DNA from: Sedimenticola sp.
GTDB taxonomy: Bacteria; Pseudomonadota; Gammaproteobacteria; Chromatiales; Chromatiaceae
Direction of reading: 5' to 3'
Length of the DNA stretch: 53,577 nucleotides
Assembly: GCA_026989135.1 (NCBI GenBank)
Contig: JALSJZ010000121.1
Span: 1-53,577 of the forward strand
This document shows, one piece after another, positions 1-8,193 of this stretch (within the stretch, counting starts at the first letter, position 1; every line of letters starts with the position of its first letter). A program made the position numbers and the translations under genes. The notes under the pieces were generated by a model. It was not told where the DNA came from. It did no database searches and was given only the letters and a program-made list of their open reading frames with translations.

Positions 1-2280
1 GTACCACTCCATACCGGGTTCATCCTCCAAAGAGGGTGTCAATACATACAGGACAGGTTGGGGACGCTGATCTTCAGCTTGTTCAGAATAGTTACGATCC
101 CCATTGGCAAAACGAACATGGCGGTGCAGTCGCCCTGCACGCTGTATCAGAAGATCAATAGGAGCCAGATCACTAATAAACAGGTCTGCATCCATATCGA
201 GGGATTGTTCAATGACCTGAGTGGCCACTAAAATTCTGCCACAACGATCACTCTGCCCAGACTCATCCCCAAAATTATCGAGCGCTTCCTTTTCAATCTG
301 AAGGCGATCTCCCAACACATAACGACTATGGAACAACCCTAATCTATCCCTATTGACCCAAGGCTGCTTTGCCAACACCTCATAGGCCTGCCTTGCATCA
401 TGAACAGTATTTCTCACCCAGCAGATACAACGCCCCTCTTCTACTGCTGTTTTGATAACCTTCAGCACATCCTCTTCCTGATGCAGCAGTTTTACTGCCA
501 CATAACGCTGAACTTCTTTTCGGGTAGCAAGGGGTATTTCGCTTGGCTCTTTACCTTCCTGCAGATGGGTTAGCAGCGGATAACTGGTTGACTGCAGCAG
601 ACGTTTTGTTTCGCCACGGCCCAGCTGAAAAGCGGAGACAAGCTCCTGTCGCATACTCATGGGCAAGGTGGCAGAGAGAAGAATAACGCTGCCACCAAAA
701 GAGGCATGGAACTGAATAAGCGTTTTCAACAAAGGAAACATATAGTGGTCATAGGCGTGTACCTCATCCACCAGTAGCACCTTGTTACTTAAGCCATACA
801 AGCGAAGCGATTGATGCCGAGCAGGCAGGATACCCAATAGAGCCTGATCAATGGTGCCGATGCTGACATCTGCCAACAGAGCCTTTTTACGATGGTCTGA
901 CAACCAGCGGGCGCATTGAACGGAAGCCGTTTCCTCACCTTTGGCATAATTGACATCTGTAGTGGTTTGATCAAACAGAGATTTCTGGAAAAGCTTCGAC
1001 AAGTGGCGTGCACTGTGAGACAAAATCAGGGAAGGTGTCTCCTCATCAGCATAAAGTTTGCGGTAGACCTCCGCCATGCGTTCATACATTGCATTGGCTG
1101 TTGCCATCGTTGGTAACGCAACAAACAGACCTTCCGCCAATTGCTGGCTCATCAACCGGTGAACCAGTGTGATTGCAGCTTCTGTTTTACCTGCCCCGGT
1201 CACATCTTCCAGAATAAAGAGCTGCGGTGTAGAGGCCAATGGCATCTCATCACACTGTTTTTGCAGCGGTGTTGCCTGCTTAATCTTTTCAAACAAATCT
1301 GTTATTGATTTTTGTTTGGAGGATTTAGCGGGTAACAGTCCTGCCAATTTGATTGCGTTCTCCGCCCCAGGCAAAGCAACGGCATGCCAATATTCTTCTA
1401 ATGAGACTGGCTCATCACAGTAATCAAACAGATCACGATTTGAACCTAACCAGTCACATAACACCGTAAAACCAGCCACCAACCAACTCGCATTTTTTTG
1501 TGCTGTTCGCCAGTCACGATCCTTTGATAAGGAAAACAGGTTATCCATATCTGGCCGGAACAACTCAGCCATCTCATCCACAAAAAGCCGTGCTGCATCG
1601 ACATCAAAACTCCGGAAATAATTTTTTGCACGACGAGTGCCCGCAGCACAAAGCGGTGGCACTCCATGATGACCACAGACAGACTGCAAACAGGGCGACA
1701 ACAACTTCCGATAAACTTGCGGGGAGATGCCACCATCTATCGATTTAAAACCCAGGCCATCACCGGAGCGGATGCCTGTTTTTTCATCGCTCCACAGGAC
1801 GTAGCCCAAAGAGTCATGGCGGAGATCATAATTTTTGATTTTTATCTCTCCCCACCAAGCCTCACGATACTCAGGCCGCATTTGCTGGAAAGCTTCAGAA
1901 AATTTACCTATGTCATGCAGTGACAGCATAAATAACAGCCAAGGTTTAAGCTGTTGCGCAGGGACTTGAGTGGCACACTCAAGTGTCTGTAAAAAGTAGG
2001 CGTGTTTATCCAATAGTACCTGCCCAACCGCCGCCACATCCAAACAGTGATAAGGCAACAGATGATAACCAGCCAGCGTCTCCCCTGCTGCAAGCTTTTC
2101 CCAGCCGTTATAGTTTATCCGCCTACCCAGCTCGCTTTTGCTGATACTGTGTTTTCCACAAATTTCTGCATCACCCAACTTGCCAGAACGGTAGTCAACC
2201 TCCAACCGAGTTCTGGCTTTGCCCCAATAGCGGTAGTAGGTTGGCTTTTTATCATATTCCATTTCTTGCTCCATCGGCAT
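1..2280 (-). CDS. cas3: Cas3 nuclease-helicase, second lineage (3' end outside window)
   Basis: An open frame of 760 codons runs from the ATG at 2280 to base 1 without a stop, so the C-terminus lies outside the window. Visible motifs are HDIGK of the HD nuclease (122-126), a second His pair GHH (203-205), Walker A TGAGKTE (361-367), DEVH (505-508), SATLP (536-540) and motif VI QRAGRLHRH (713-721). Cas3 degrades target DNA after Cascade recruits it in type I CRISPR immunity. The first ~85 residues are nearly the same as in the cas3 at 3442-6207, but the rest is much more distant, so this is not a simple recent duplicate. Residues ~23-71 form an HTH-like insertion. A GAGGG just before the first ATG fits the third codon (2274) better as the start. 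Family assignment is firm; the subtype is uncertain, I-E-like at best. Confidence 0.9.
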   Translation of the reverse strand, partial: MPMEQEMEYDKKPTYYRYWGKARTRLEVDYRSGKLGDAEICGKHSISKSELGRRINYNGWEKLAAGETLAGYHLLPYHCLDVAAVGQVLLDKHAYFLQTLECATQVPAQQLKPWLLFMLSLHDIGKFSEAFQQMRPEYREAWWGEIKIKNYDLRHDSLGYVLWSDEKTGIRSGDGLGFKSIDGGISPQVYRKLLSPCLQSVCGHHGVPPLCAAGTRRAKNYFRSFDVDAARLFVDEMAELFRPDMDNLFSLSKDRDWRTAQKNASWLVAGFTVLCDWLGSNRDLFDYCDEPVSLEEYWHAVALPGAENAIKLAGLLPAKSSKQKSITDLFEKIKQATPLQKQCDEMPLASTPQLFILEDVTGAGKTEAAITLVHRLMSQQLAEGLFVALPTMATANAMYERMAEVYRKLYADEETPSLILSHSARHLSKLFQKSLFDQTTTDVNYAKGEETASVQCARWLSDHRKKALLADVSIGTIDQALLGILPARHQSLRLYGLSNKVLLVDEVHAYDHYMFPLLKTLIQFHASFGGSVILLSATLPMSMRQELVSAFQLGRGETKRLLQSTSYPLLTHLQEGKEPSEIPLATRKEVQRYVAVKLLHQEEDVLKVIKTAVEEGRCICWVRNTVHDARQAYEVLAKQPWVNRDRLGLFHSRYVLGDRLQIEKEALDNFGDESGQSDRCGRILVATQVIEQSLDMDADLFISDLAPIDLLIQRAGRLHRHVRFANGDRNYSEQAEDQRPQPVLYVLTPSLEDEPGMEWY

Positions 2281-2430
2281 CCCTCTTTAGGTGTTCAAAC
2301 ATGATGTCGATTATACCGCCCCCCAGTCTCAAATCATGAGACTCCTGCTACTTTTGTTCATATACTACTGCCATTCGTGTTACCTCCCTCTTTACTGCTT
2401 GTCTCAGGCTCTTTCACCTCTACTTCGGCC
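2026..2430. repeat. Direct repeat, copy 1 (regulator tail, spacer and cas3 5' end)
   Basis: This block aligns without gaps to 5953-6334 (constant offset of 3927), at roughly 85% identity by eye, and weakly beyond that after a small indel. It covers the first ~85 codons of cas3, the spacer with its inverted repeat, and sequence that in copy 2 encodes the C-terminus of the WYL regulator. Homology stops abruptly after the codons for DVAAV in cas3. Confidence 0.85.
2325..2343. promoter_or_regulatory. Inverted repeat upstream of cas3 copy 1
   Basis: AGTCTCA-AATCA-TGAGACT is a perfect 7-bp inverted repeat 45-63 bp upstream of the cas3 start at 2280. The same arms and spacing occur upstream of the other cas3 (6252-6270). 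Here it overlaps the spacer just downstream of the DUF1016 gene. It may be an operator for the WYL regulator or a small terminator; neither is proven. Confidence 0.45.
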
Positions 2431-3449
2431 TCCAGGCGCTGTCGCGCCTGCTGAATCGATTGCTGTAGTTTGGCCTGCAACACTTCACGTGGAGGCAGCA
2501 CAGTAAGATATTCCGCCACATGGATGCCGCTCTTATCCAGTTCAAGCAGTTCGATCTGTTCATCTTTTTTGCCTGCGCATAGGATGATGCCCAGCGGCGT
2601 TGCTTCGCCCTCTTCCTGCTCATGCTTGGCCAGCCAACGCAGATAAAGCTCCATCTGGCCTTTGTGTTCCGGACGAAAACCACCCAGCTTCAGCTCTATG
2701 ACGACGAGGCGCTTGAGTTTACGGTTGTATAACAGCAAGTCGATGTAGTAATCATCATTGTCGATTTGCAGGCGCTTTTGACGGGCGACAAAGGTAAAAC
2801 CTGCGCCCAGTTCCAGCAGAAAAGATTCCAGCTCGCGAAGAATGGCATCTTCCAGATCCCTTTCCAGATAGCGATCATTCAGACCGAGGAAGTCGAGTAT
2901 ATAGGGGTCTTTCAATAACAGCGCAGGGGAGACCTGCTGCTTTTGCCGCAGTTGCCTCAAGTCATGACGAAGTGTCTTTTCTGGCTTACGGGAGATTGCT
3001 GTACGCTCAAAGAGCTGAGACTCAATACGCTCTTGAAGCTGACGTGAAGACCAGCGTTCCAATTGGCACATATCCTGATAAAATGCTCGCTTTAAACCAT
3101 CATCGATGTAAATAAGCGTCTTAATATGTGTCCAGCTCAATTGTCTCCGCAGTGCGGAGACAATCTCTTTATCAGTGTATATTTCAGCAAAATGGAGGCA
3201 GTGCCGTAGCTGCTTGGTACTCCAGCCCCGACCATATTCAGTCGTCAATTGTTGTGCCAGGTCAGCGATTACCTGTTTGCCGTACACTGCCCGCTCTCCT
3301 TTTAGCACGGCAGTGTTAATGCTGCACCCAACCTGCCAGTAAAGTAGCGTCAATTCTGCATTAACTGTGGTTGCAACTCGCCCCCTGGCGGTTTCAATCA
3401 GTTGACGAATTTCACCAAATAGTTCTTTATTCAGCACTGTTTTACCCAT
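2358..3449 (-). CDS. DUF1016 / YhcG-family PDDEXK nuclease
   Basis: A 363-residue protein with the DUF1016 N-terminal domain (VNAELTLLYWQVG; YGRGWSTKQLRHCLHFAE) and a C-terminal PDDEXK nuclease domain. The catalytic-looking residues are the Asp of YYIDLLLYN and the E-x-K of VIELKLG. YhcG-type proteins are predicted DNA nucleases often found in defence or mobile contexts; the substrate is unknown. I chose the ATG at 3449 because GGAGG sits six bases upstream; an in-frame ATG at 3473 is less likely. The start overlaps the upstream cas3 stop by 8 nt (ATGGGTAA), implying translational coupling. The last ~17 residues are read from sequence homologous to the WYL gene's 3' end, but in another frame. 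Confidence 0.88.
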   Translation of the reverse strand: MGKTVLNKELFGEIRQLIETARGRVATTVNAELTLLYWQVGCSINTAVLKGERAVYGKQVIADLAQQLTTEYGRGWSTKQLRHCLHFAEIYTDKEIVSALRRQLSWTHIKTLIYIDDGLKRAFYQDMCQLERWSSRQLQERIESQLFERTAISRKPEKTLRHDLRQLRQKQQVSPALLLKDPYILDFLGLNDRYLERDLEDAILRELESFLLELGAGFTFVARQKRLQIDNDDYYIDLLLYNRKLKRLVVIELKLGGFRPEHKGQMELYLRWLAKHEQEEGEATPLGIILCAGKKDEQIELLELDKSGIHVAEYLTVLPPREVLQAKLQQSIQQARQRLEAEVEVKEPETSSKEGGNTNGSSI

Positions 3450-6207
3450 CCATTTCCTCCTTTTCCAACCCATACTCTTTGCTATATTTCAAGATGATGC
3501 CGCCAAGCTTTGTCACGCCTCCATCTTCGTTGACATTCATTGGCACAACTACCAAGCCATCTCGGCTATCCGGTAAGAATTTACGCCAGCTATTAGGTAC
3601 AGAGAGCATGTTGAGATTCAGTGCTTCATCCCGCCACCACTTATCCAGACTGTCAATCAACTCCCCGTTATCCAGCAATTTGAAGCCATTTTCTGACGCA
3701 ATAGCAGGCAATATGTTTAGGCTCATCTCTCCGTCGCGGGTCAGAGCTGATACATGTTCGTCGGTATCACCAACCACGGACATCTCACTGTGAATCATCC
3801 TTTTTGCCATATCCCGACTGGCCATCCGTTTGCCTAAGAATTTGTTATAGCTCTCCTGTACGCTTTTTGGTTCATCGTCCCAGCTATCCTCCCTATATAC
3901 CAACTCGATCCAGCTGCGATAGGCTGCGGGGAAAATTATTTCGCCTTTGGCTTTCAGTAGCATCTGGGCTGTACGCCACAATATGCGGGTGTTGCCGTAG
4001 ATCAGGCCGTGGTAGCCGTACTCCTCGTCATCAGGAATCAGTACTGTACATTTTGGAGTTTTATAACCATCCGGCCTCGGACGTTGATGGCGGTGCAATC
4101 GACCAAGCCGCTGAAACAGCAGATCGACTGGGCAGAGCTGGGTAATCATCCAATCAAAATCAAGGTCAAGACTCTGTTCTACAACCTGGGTGGCTACCAA
4201 TATGGCGCCCTTTGCTCTTTTACCTTTTTTGCCATATTTATCTAGCACCCGCTTCTCTATCGCCTGACGATCACAGAAACGATAGCGGGCGTGAAAGAGA
4301 TCAACCGGCACCTCGCCTTGTTCTCTCAAGCGGTGAGCCATATCTTGTGCAACATCTACAAGGTTGCAGATAAAGACCACTTGTGCCCCTTGCTGTGCGG
4401 CCTGGATCATCTGCTGAATGACAGTGGCATCTGGCAACAGTTGAGGCATTGCGGTTACATTAAGTTCTACTGTACGTTTTTCCGGCTGCTCAGTTTCCGG
4501 CAAGTCGAATGGAGTAACTTTGCCTAGAGCATTCACATGAGTAATCAGCGGATATGGGGGGGGTTGGGGTGAGAGAGTGCCACTCCATGTTTTGCTAAGT
4601 GCTTCGCGTTGATGACTGGGAAGGGTTGCAGAGAGTAGCAGTGCACTGCCCCCTGCCGCTCGCTGCTGCCTCAATACCTCATTTAGCAGGCCGTACATGT
4701 AATTATCGTAGGCATGTACTTCATCGACAATTAAGAGGCTTTTACCAACACCAAAACCACGTACGAACTTGTGACGTACCGGTAGCACTGAAATTAGCAC
4801 CTGATCAATGGTGCAGACCCCAATCTGACCAAGAAAAGCCCGCTTACGGCTAACAGACAACCATTCAGCACACTGCACTCTCGCCTCCTCATCGCCTTGC
4901 TCGGTGTGCTGTTGGTGGCTGTTTTTCAATTGCCAGAATGCCTCATTGAATGCGGCCTTGCCATGAGCCAGAACCAGATTGGGTTGGTCGCCAAAGATAA
5001 GCGGTGCGCAACGCTCCAACCGTTCTAACATGGCATTGGCTGTCGCCTGGGTAGGCAGGGCAAAGATAATGCTGTCTGCCAAGCCCTTCTCAAGCAGGCG
5101 CCAGACATAGGCCAATGCGGTTTCTGTTTTGCCTGATCCGGTAGGTGCCTCGATAAGCGTTAGCCCGCACTCTACAGGCAGTTGATCCACCAAGGTTTGT
5201 AGTTGCCTGGGTGTGACATTTTCCTGTTTTGGTAGTAATGAGGAGATACCTCGATAGGGCTGTTTAAAAGAGAGCAAACCGCTGGCATGAAGTTGCTTCT
5301 TCGCCGTGGTGAGACTCCGCTGATAATACACATCCAATGGCTCGGCTTTTGACTGGTATTCGAAAGTCCCTTCGGAGCTGTTGGAACCCAACCAGTCAGC
5401 GACAGAGCAGAATCCAGCCAGTAGTGGATTACAAGGTGGCGGCGGGATAGCAATAGAGAGTCCGGCGGTTTTTAGAAATAGTGATTCCAGAGCACTTACC
5501 CACTCCATTCCCGCTTCTCTGTCGTGGGCAGTGATGGAAAGGTCTGCTTGGCTATCATGAAGCCTTGCCAGTGAATCAACCGCGCTGGGAATTGCACCAT
5601 GATGTCCAGTAACGGCAGCTAACCATGGTTGCCATCGCTCCCAGAGCTCCTGGCTATACTCATTCCAGCCAAGGGTTGATTGGAAATCATGGTAGAAAAG
5701 AGAGAACCCAACCGGCCCATGATAATAATTCCTCATATCAACGCCACGCAAATCGGTGAGTTCTCTGTCAAAACCGGGATAGACCTGCTTGACTACTTCT
5801 GGTGCTTTGAGCTGAAACCGCATATCCAGTTTGCCGTAGTCATGCAGCGCAATAAAGAACAGCACCCAAGCTCTGGCTTGCTGTGGCGATAAACTTGCTG
5901 TGTTAACAAATGATTGCTGGATTGAGGGAGTAGCTTCCCACCAAATCTCCGCAACCGCCGCTACATCCAAACAGTGATAAGGCAACAGATGATAACCAGC
6001 CAGTGTCTCCCCTGCTGCAAGCTTTTTCCAGCCGTTGCGATTTACCCGCCTACCCAACTCACTTTGGCTGATATTGTGTTTCTTGCAAATTTCCGCTTCA
6101 TCTAACTTGCCAGTGCAATAGTCAACCTCCAGCCGGGTTCTGGCCTTGCCCCAATAGCGGTAGTAGGTTGGCTTTTTATCACACTCCATTTCCTGCTCCA
6201 TTGGCAT
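3442..6207 (-). CDS. cas3: Cas3 nuclease-helicase, type I-E-like
   Basis: A 921-residue Cas3 resembling E. coli Cas3 along its length (for example CTIDQVLISVLPVRHKF, LLIVDEVHAYD and ATQVVEQSLDLDFDW). The HD domain has HDYGK (122-126) and GHH (201-203). The helicase has PTGSGKTE (355-362), DEVH (495-498), SATLP (526-530) and a QRLGRLHRH motif VI. It unwinds and nicks Cascade-marked foreign DNA. Compared with E. coli Cas3 from memory, residues ~23-71 are extra and look like a helix-turn-helix. Codon 3 (6201) has better spacing from AAGAGGG than codon 1. It is second in a minus-strand run: WYL regulator, cas3, DUF1016 nuclease, cas3. No Cascade genes lie in the window. Confidence 0.95.
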   Translation of the reverse strand: MPMEQEMECDKKPTYYRYWGKARTRLEVDYCTGKLDEAEICKKHNISQSELGRRVNRNGWKKLAAGETLAGYHLLPYHCLDVAAVAEIWWEATPSIQQSFVNTASLSPQQARAWVLFFIALHDYGKLDMRFQLKAPEVVKQVYPGFDRELTDLRGVDMRNYYHGPVGFSLFYHDFQSTLGWNEYSQELWERWQPWLAAVTGHHGAIPSAVDSLARLHDSQADLSITAHDREAGMEWVSALESLFLKTAGLSIAIPPPPCNPLLAGFCSVADWLGSNSSEGTFEYQSKAEPLDVYYQRSLTTAKKQLHASGLLSFKQPYRGISSLLPKQENVTPRQLQTLVDQLPVECGLTLIEAPTGSGKTETALAYVWRLLEKGLADSIIFALPTQATANAMLERLERCAPLIFGDQPNLVLAHGKAAFNEAFWQLKNSHQQHTEQGDEEARVQCAEWLSVSRKRAFLGQIGVCTIDQVLISVLPVRHKFVRGFGVGKSLLIVDEVHAYDNYMYGLLNEVLRQQRAAGGSALLLSATLPSHQREALSKTWSGTLSPQPPPYPLITHVNALGKVTPFDLPETEQPEKRTVELNVTAMPQLLPDATVIQQMIQAAQQGAQVVFICNLVDVAQDMAHRLREQGEVPVDLFHARYRFCDRQAIEKRVLDKYGKKGKRAKGAILVATQVVEQSLDLDFDWMITQLCPVDLLFQRLGRLHRHQRPRPDGYKTPKCTVLIPDDEEYGYHGLIYGNTRILWRTAQMLLKAKGEIIFPAAYRSWIELVYREDSWDDEPKSVQESYNKFLGKRMASRDMAKRMIHSEMSVVGDTDEHVSALTRDGEMSLNILPAIASENGFKLLDNGELIDSLDKWWRDEALNLNMLSVPNSWRKFLPDSRDGLVVVPMNVNEDGGVTKLGGIILKYSKEYGLEKEEMDG

Positions 6208-6367
6208 CCCTCTTTAGGCGTTCGAACATAATATGGGTTATACCACCCCCCAGTCTCAAATCCTGAGACTCCCGCTACTTTTTTTCATAAACCGCGGCGA
6301 TTCGTGTTATCTCCCTCTTTACTGCTTGCCTCAGCGCTTCTGGTGCGATCACCTCTACATCCGCCCC
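5953..6367. repeat. Direct repeat, copy 2
   Basis: Partner of the block at 2026-2430. It spans the 3' end of the WYL gene, the 67-bp spacer and the first ~85 codons of the type I-E-like cas3. This copy keeps the intact gene order (regulator, then cas3) and is probably nearer the original arrangement. Confidence 0.85.
6252..6270. promoter_or_regulatory. Inverted repeat between WYL regulator and cas3
   Basis: AGTCTCA-AATCC-TGAGACT, a perfect 7-bp inverted repeat, lies just downstream of the WYL stop and 45-63 bp upstream of cas3. On the minus strand its second arm contains TTGAGA, followed after ~18 bp by CATATT, so it could overlap a weak cas3 promoter. A repressor operator is a reasonable guess. 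Confidence 0.45.
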
Positions 6368-7243
6368 GTATTTGAGGATGTCCATAATCAGCTCGGTGGG
6401 GTTGTGGTACGGGATGCGAAGTTGGTAGCTATCCCCCTGCCATTCACCCTGCTGGTTGGGGTGCCACTGCTCTTTTTCGATATACCGACCACGTTGCTGG
6501 TTAAACAGCAGCAGGGCTGTTTTGTCGGCGCTGCCTGCGAAGATACCAAAGGCGGTTTCAAGGTGTTGCTGCAGCTGTTGCTGGGGGATATCAATGGCGG
6601 CTTCGGGGGTGACGGCGATCTGCTGGATGCTGTCCAGTGAGAAGGTTCTGAGGGCTTTTTTTGTGTGGCACCAGCCATCGAGGTACCAGTTGTCCCGATA
6701 GTGGGTCATGCGCTGCGGTGAGATGGTGCGCTGGCTGCGCTGTTGCTCTGTGCGCTTTTGGTAGGTGATGGTGAGTTGCTGTCGATCCAGCAGAGCCTGT
6801 GCAACTTTTATGAAGTGTTGTGGGTTGCTGCTGCGCTGTCCGATGCCGAGTATGCGTATGCGTTGCAGGGCATCATTCGGGGGATGGCCATGTTGGCTGA
6901 GCATGTTGATGATGAACTGTTTTAGTGGGGTGATCTGTTCATCCAGCAGCCCCGGCTGGATTTGGCTGAGCAGTTGTTGTGCCGCCAGCAGTGCTTGCAG
7001 TTCGGCATCGGAGAACCAGGTGCCGGGGAGTTCAAAGCTGCCGGCGCTGGCCGGATCGTAATAGTAACCCTGTTTATTGGAGCAGATGGGGGCCTGGTAG
7101 AGATCCCGAAGCTCTTGAATATCCCGGTAGATGGTTTTATCGGAGGCCTCCAGTTTTTCACAGAGTTCGGTAATGGCCAGAGGGTAGCGGCAATATTTGA
7201 ACAGATGATTCATGCGGCGCTGGCGGTATTTTTTGCTGTCCAT
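6275..7243 (-). CDS. WYL-domain transcriptional regulator
   Basis: A 322-residue protein with an N-terminal winged HTH (EKLEASDKTIYRDIQELRD, ~29-47) and a WYL domain around 160-240 (RDNWYLDGWCHTKKALRTF, then SLDSIQQI). WYL proteins are ligand-sensing regulators, and several are tied to CRISPR or other defence loci, usually as repressors. The start at 7243 has GGGAG eight bases upstream. It leads the minus-strand run into cas3 and is divergent from ubiT. Likely targets are the inverted repeats ahead of both cas3 genes (inference). Confidence 0.9.
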   Translation of the reverse strand: MDSKKYRQRRMNHLFKYCRYPLAITELCEKLEASDKTIYRDIQELRDLYQAPICSNKQGYYYDPASAGSFELPGTWFSDAELQALLAAQQLLSQIQPGLLDEQITPLKQFIINMLSQHGHPPNDALQRIRILGIGQRSSNPQHFIKVAQALLDRQQLTITYQKRTEQQRSQRTISPQRMTHYRDNWYLDGWCHTKKALRTFSLDSIQQIAVTPEAAIDIPQQQLQQHLETAFGIFAGSADKTALLLFNQQRGRYIEKEQWHPNQQGEWQGDSYQLRIPYHNPTELIMDILKYGADVEVIAPEALRQAVKREITRIAAVYEKK

Positions 7244-7340
7244 CTATCTACTCCCTGTAATCGTTATATGCTGCAATCAATCGCGGATCTTGAACCTGCC
7301 ATTGATATTAGCATTCAACCTATGCCAAAATCGCGCACCT

Positions 7341-7829
7341 ATGAATACAAGCAATCCGACGATACCACCCGCGCCCACGCTACCCCGGCCGCTGGCCTGG
7401 CCACTGGGGCTTCTTCCCATGGCGGCACACAGTGCTGTGCTGGTCACTTTTCTGAACCGCGTCTTTGCCTCGGCTCTGCGTGAGGGGGAGATGGATTTTC
7501 TGGAAGGGAAGATTATGCTGGTGCGTGTGAGGGATGCCGGGCTGCGTTACCGCATTACTCTGGCGAGCGGTAAATTGAGGCCTGAGCTAAGCCGCCGGGC
7601 GCACGATTTGAGCATTGAGGGGAGTATCTACGATTTTCTGCTGCTGGCCAGCCGTCGTGAGGATGCCGATACCCTGTTCTTTAACCGGCGCTTGAGGCTG
7701 GGGGGCAGTACGGAGCTGGGGCTGTTTATGAAAAACTTTCTGGATGCCTTTGAATTAGAGGGGCGCTGGGCCAGCAAGCTGAGCAAGCTGCTGGATGGGG
7801 CAACCACGGCCATTGGTCGTTTTAGCTAA
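7341..7829 (+). CDS. ubiT: Ubiquinone biosynthesis accessory factor UbiT (SCP2 domain)
   Basis: A 162-residue protein with an SCP2-like lipid-binding domain (DFLEGKIMLVRVRDAGLRYR; DTLFFNRRLRLGGSTELGLF). UbiT (YhbT) is the lipid-binding partner of UbiU and UbiV, which hydroxylate ubiquinone precursors without O2. Those two genes lie on the opposite strand just downstream, which supports the name. The ATG at 7341 gives the family's usual length; an upstream in-frame extension to 7212 would overlap the WYL gene and lacks support. Confidence 0.9.
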   Translation: MNTSNPTIPPAPTLPRPLAWPLGLLPMAAHSAVLVTFLNRVFASALREGEMDFLEGKIMLVRVRDAGLRYRITLASGKLRPELSRRAHDLSIEGSIYDFLLLASRREDADTLFFNRRLRLGGSTELGLFMKNFLDAFELEGRWASKLSKLLDGATTAIGRFS

Positions 7830-7836
7830 AAATCAT

Positions 7837-7988
7837 GTAACTATTCAGCTCACCCCTGAAATCCGCCATTTCGGTGTTACAAAATGATCATTTACACTTG
7901 TAAACTCACATTTTGCGCCTTGAACTGACGGATTTCAGGGGCAATCTGAACAGTTACAGGCGATTTTGTAAGGGTGCTGAATAGTTAC
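7837..7988. repeat. Palindromic dispersed element, copy A
   Basis: The ends are a perfect 12-bp inverted pair, GTAACTATTCAG (7837-7848) and CTGAATAGTTAC (7977-7988). Inside, ACCCCTGAAATCCG and CGGATTTCAGGGG pair again. The stretch 7918-7957, reverse-complemented, matches 37 of 40 bases of 16567-16606. It is therefore a short dispersed palindromic element, unnamed here. Confidence 0.7.
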
Positions 7989-8041
7989 AAAATCATTGCG
8001 CTTTCGATTTTCACCCTTGCTGGAAAGATACCGTAAAGGCT

Positions 8042-8148
8042 CCCTCTCCCTTGCAGGGAGAGGGCAAGGGTGAGGGTAGAAGCAGGCCAATTTCATTGGT
8101 TTTACAGTTTTCACCCCCATCCCAACCTTCCCCCTGCCAGGGGGAAGG
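8042..8148. repeat. REP-like inverted pair between convergent genes
   Basis: Two GC-rich palindromes lie head to head: CCCTCTCCC-ttgca-GGGAGAGGG (8042-8064) and CCTTCCCCCTG-c-CAGGGGGAAGG (8126-8148). The sequence beside each is also similar when inverted. This resembles the REP/BIME elements seen between genes in many gammaproteobacteria and could stop transcription from both sides between ubiT and ubiV. Confidence 0.65.
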
Positions 8149-8193
8149 AGCTTGAAAAGTGGTTTTTACAACGCTCCCGGCCAAAAAGAACAA

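Noticed and set aside
1-2280. Left cas3 as a pseudogene
   Set aside because: The frame can be read through all 760 codons to the window edge with all main motifs intact; it is only cut by the edge.
1-7300. Possible CRISPR array near the cas3 genes
   Set aside because: No regularly spaced short direct repeats with unique spacers are present; an array may lie beyond the left edge.
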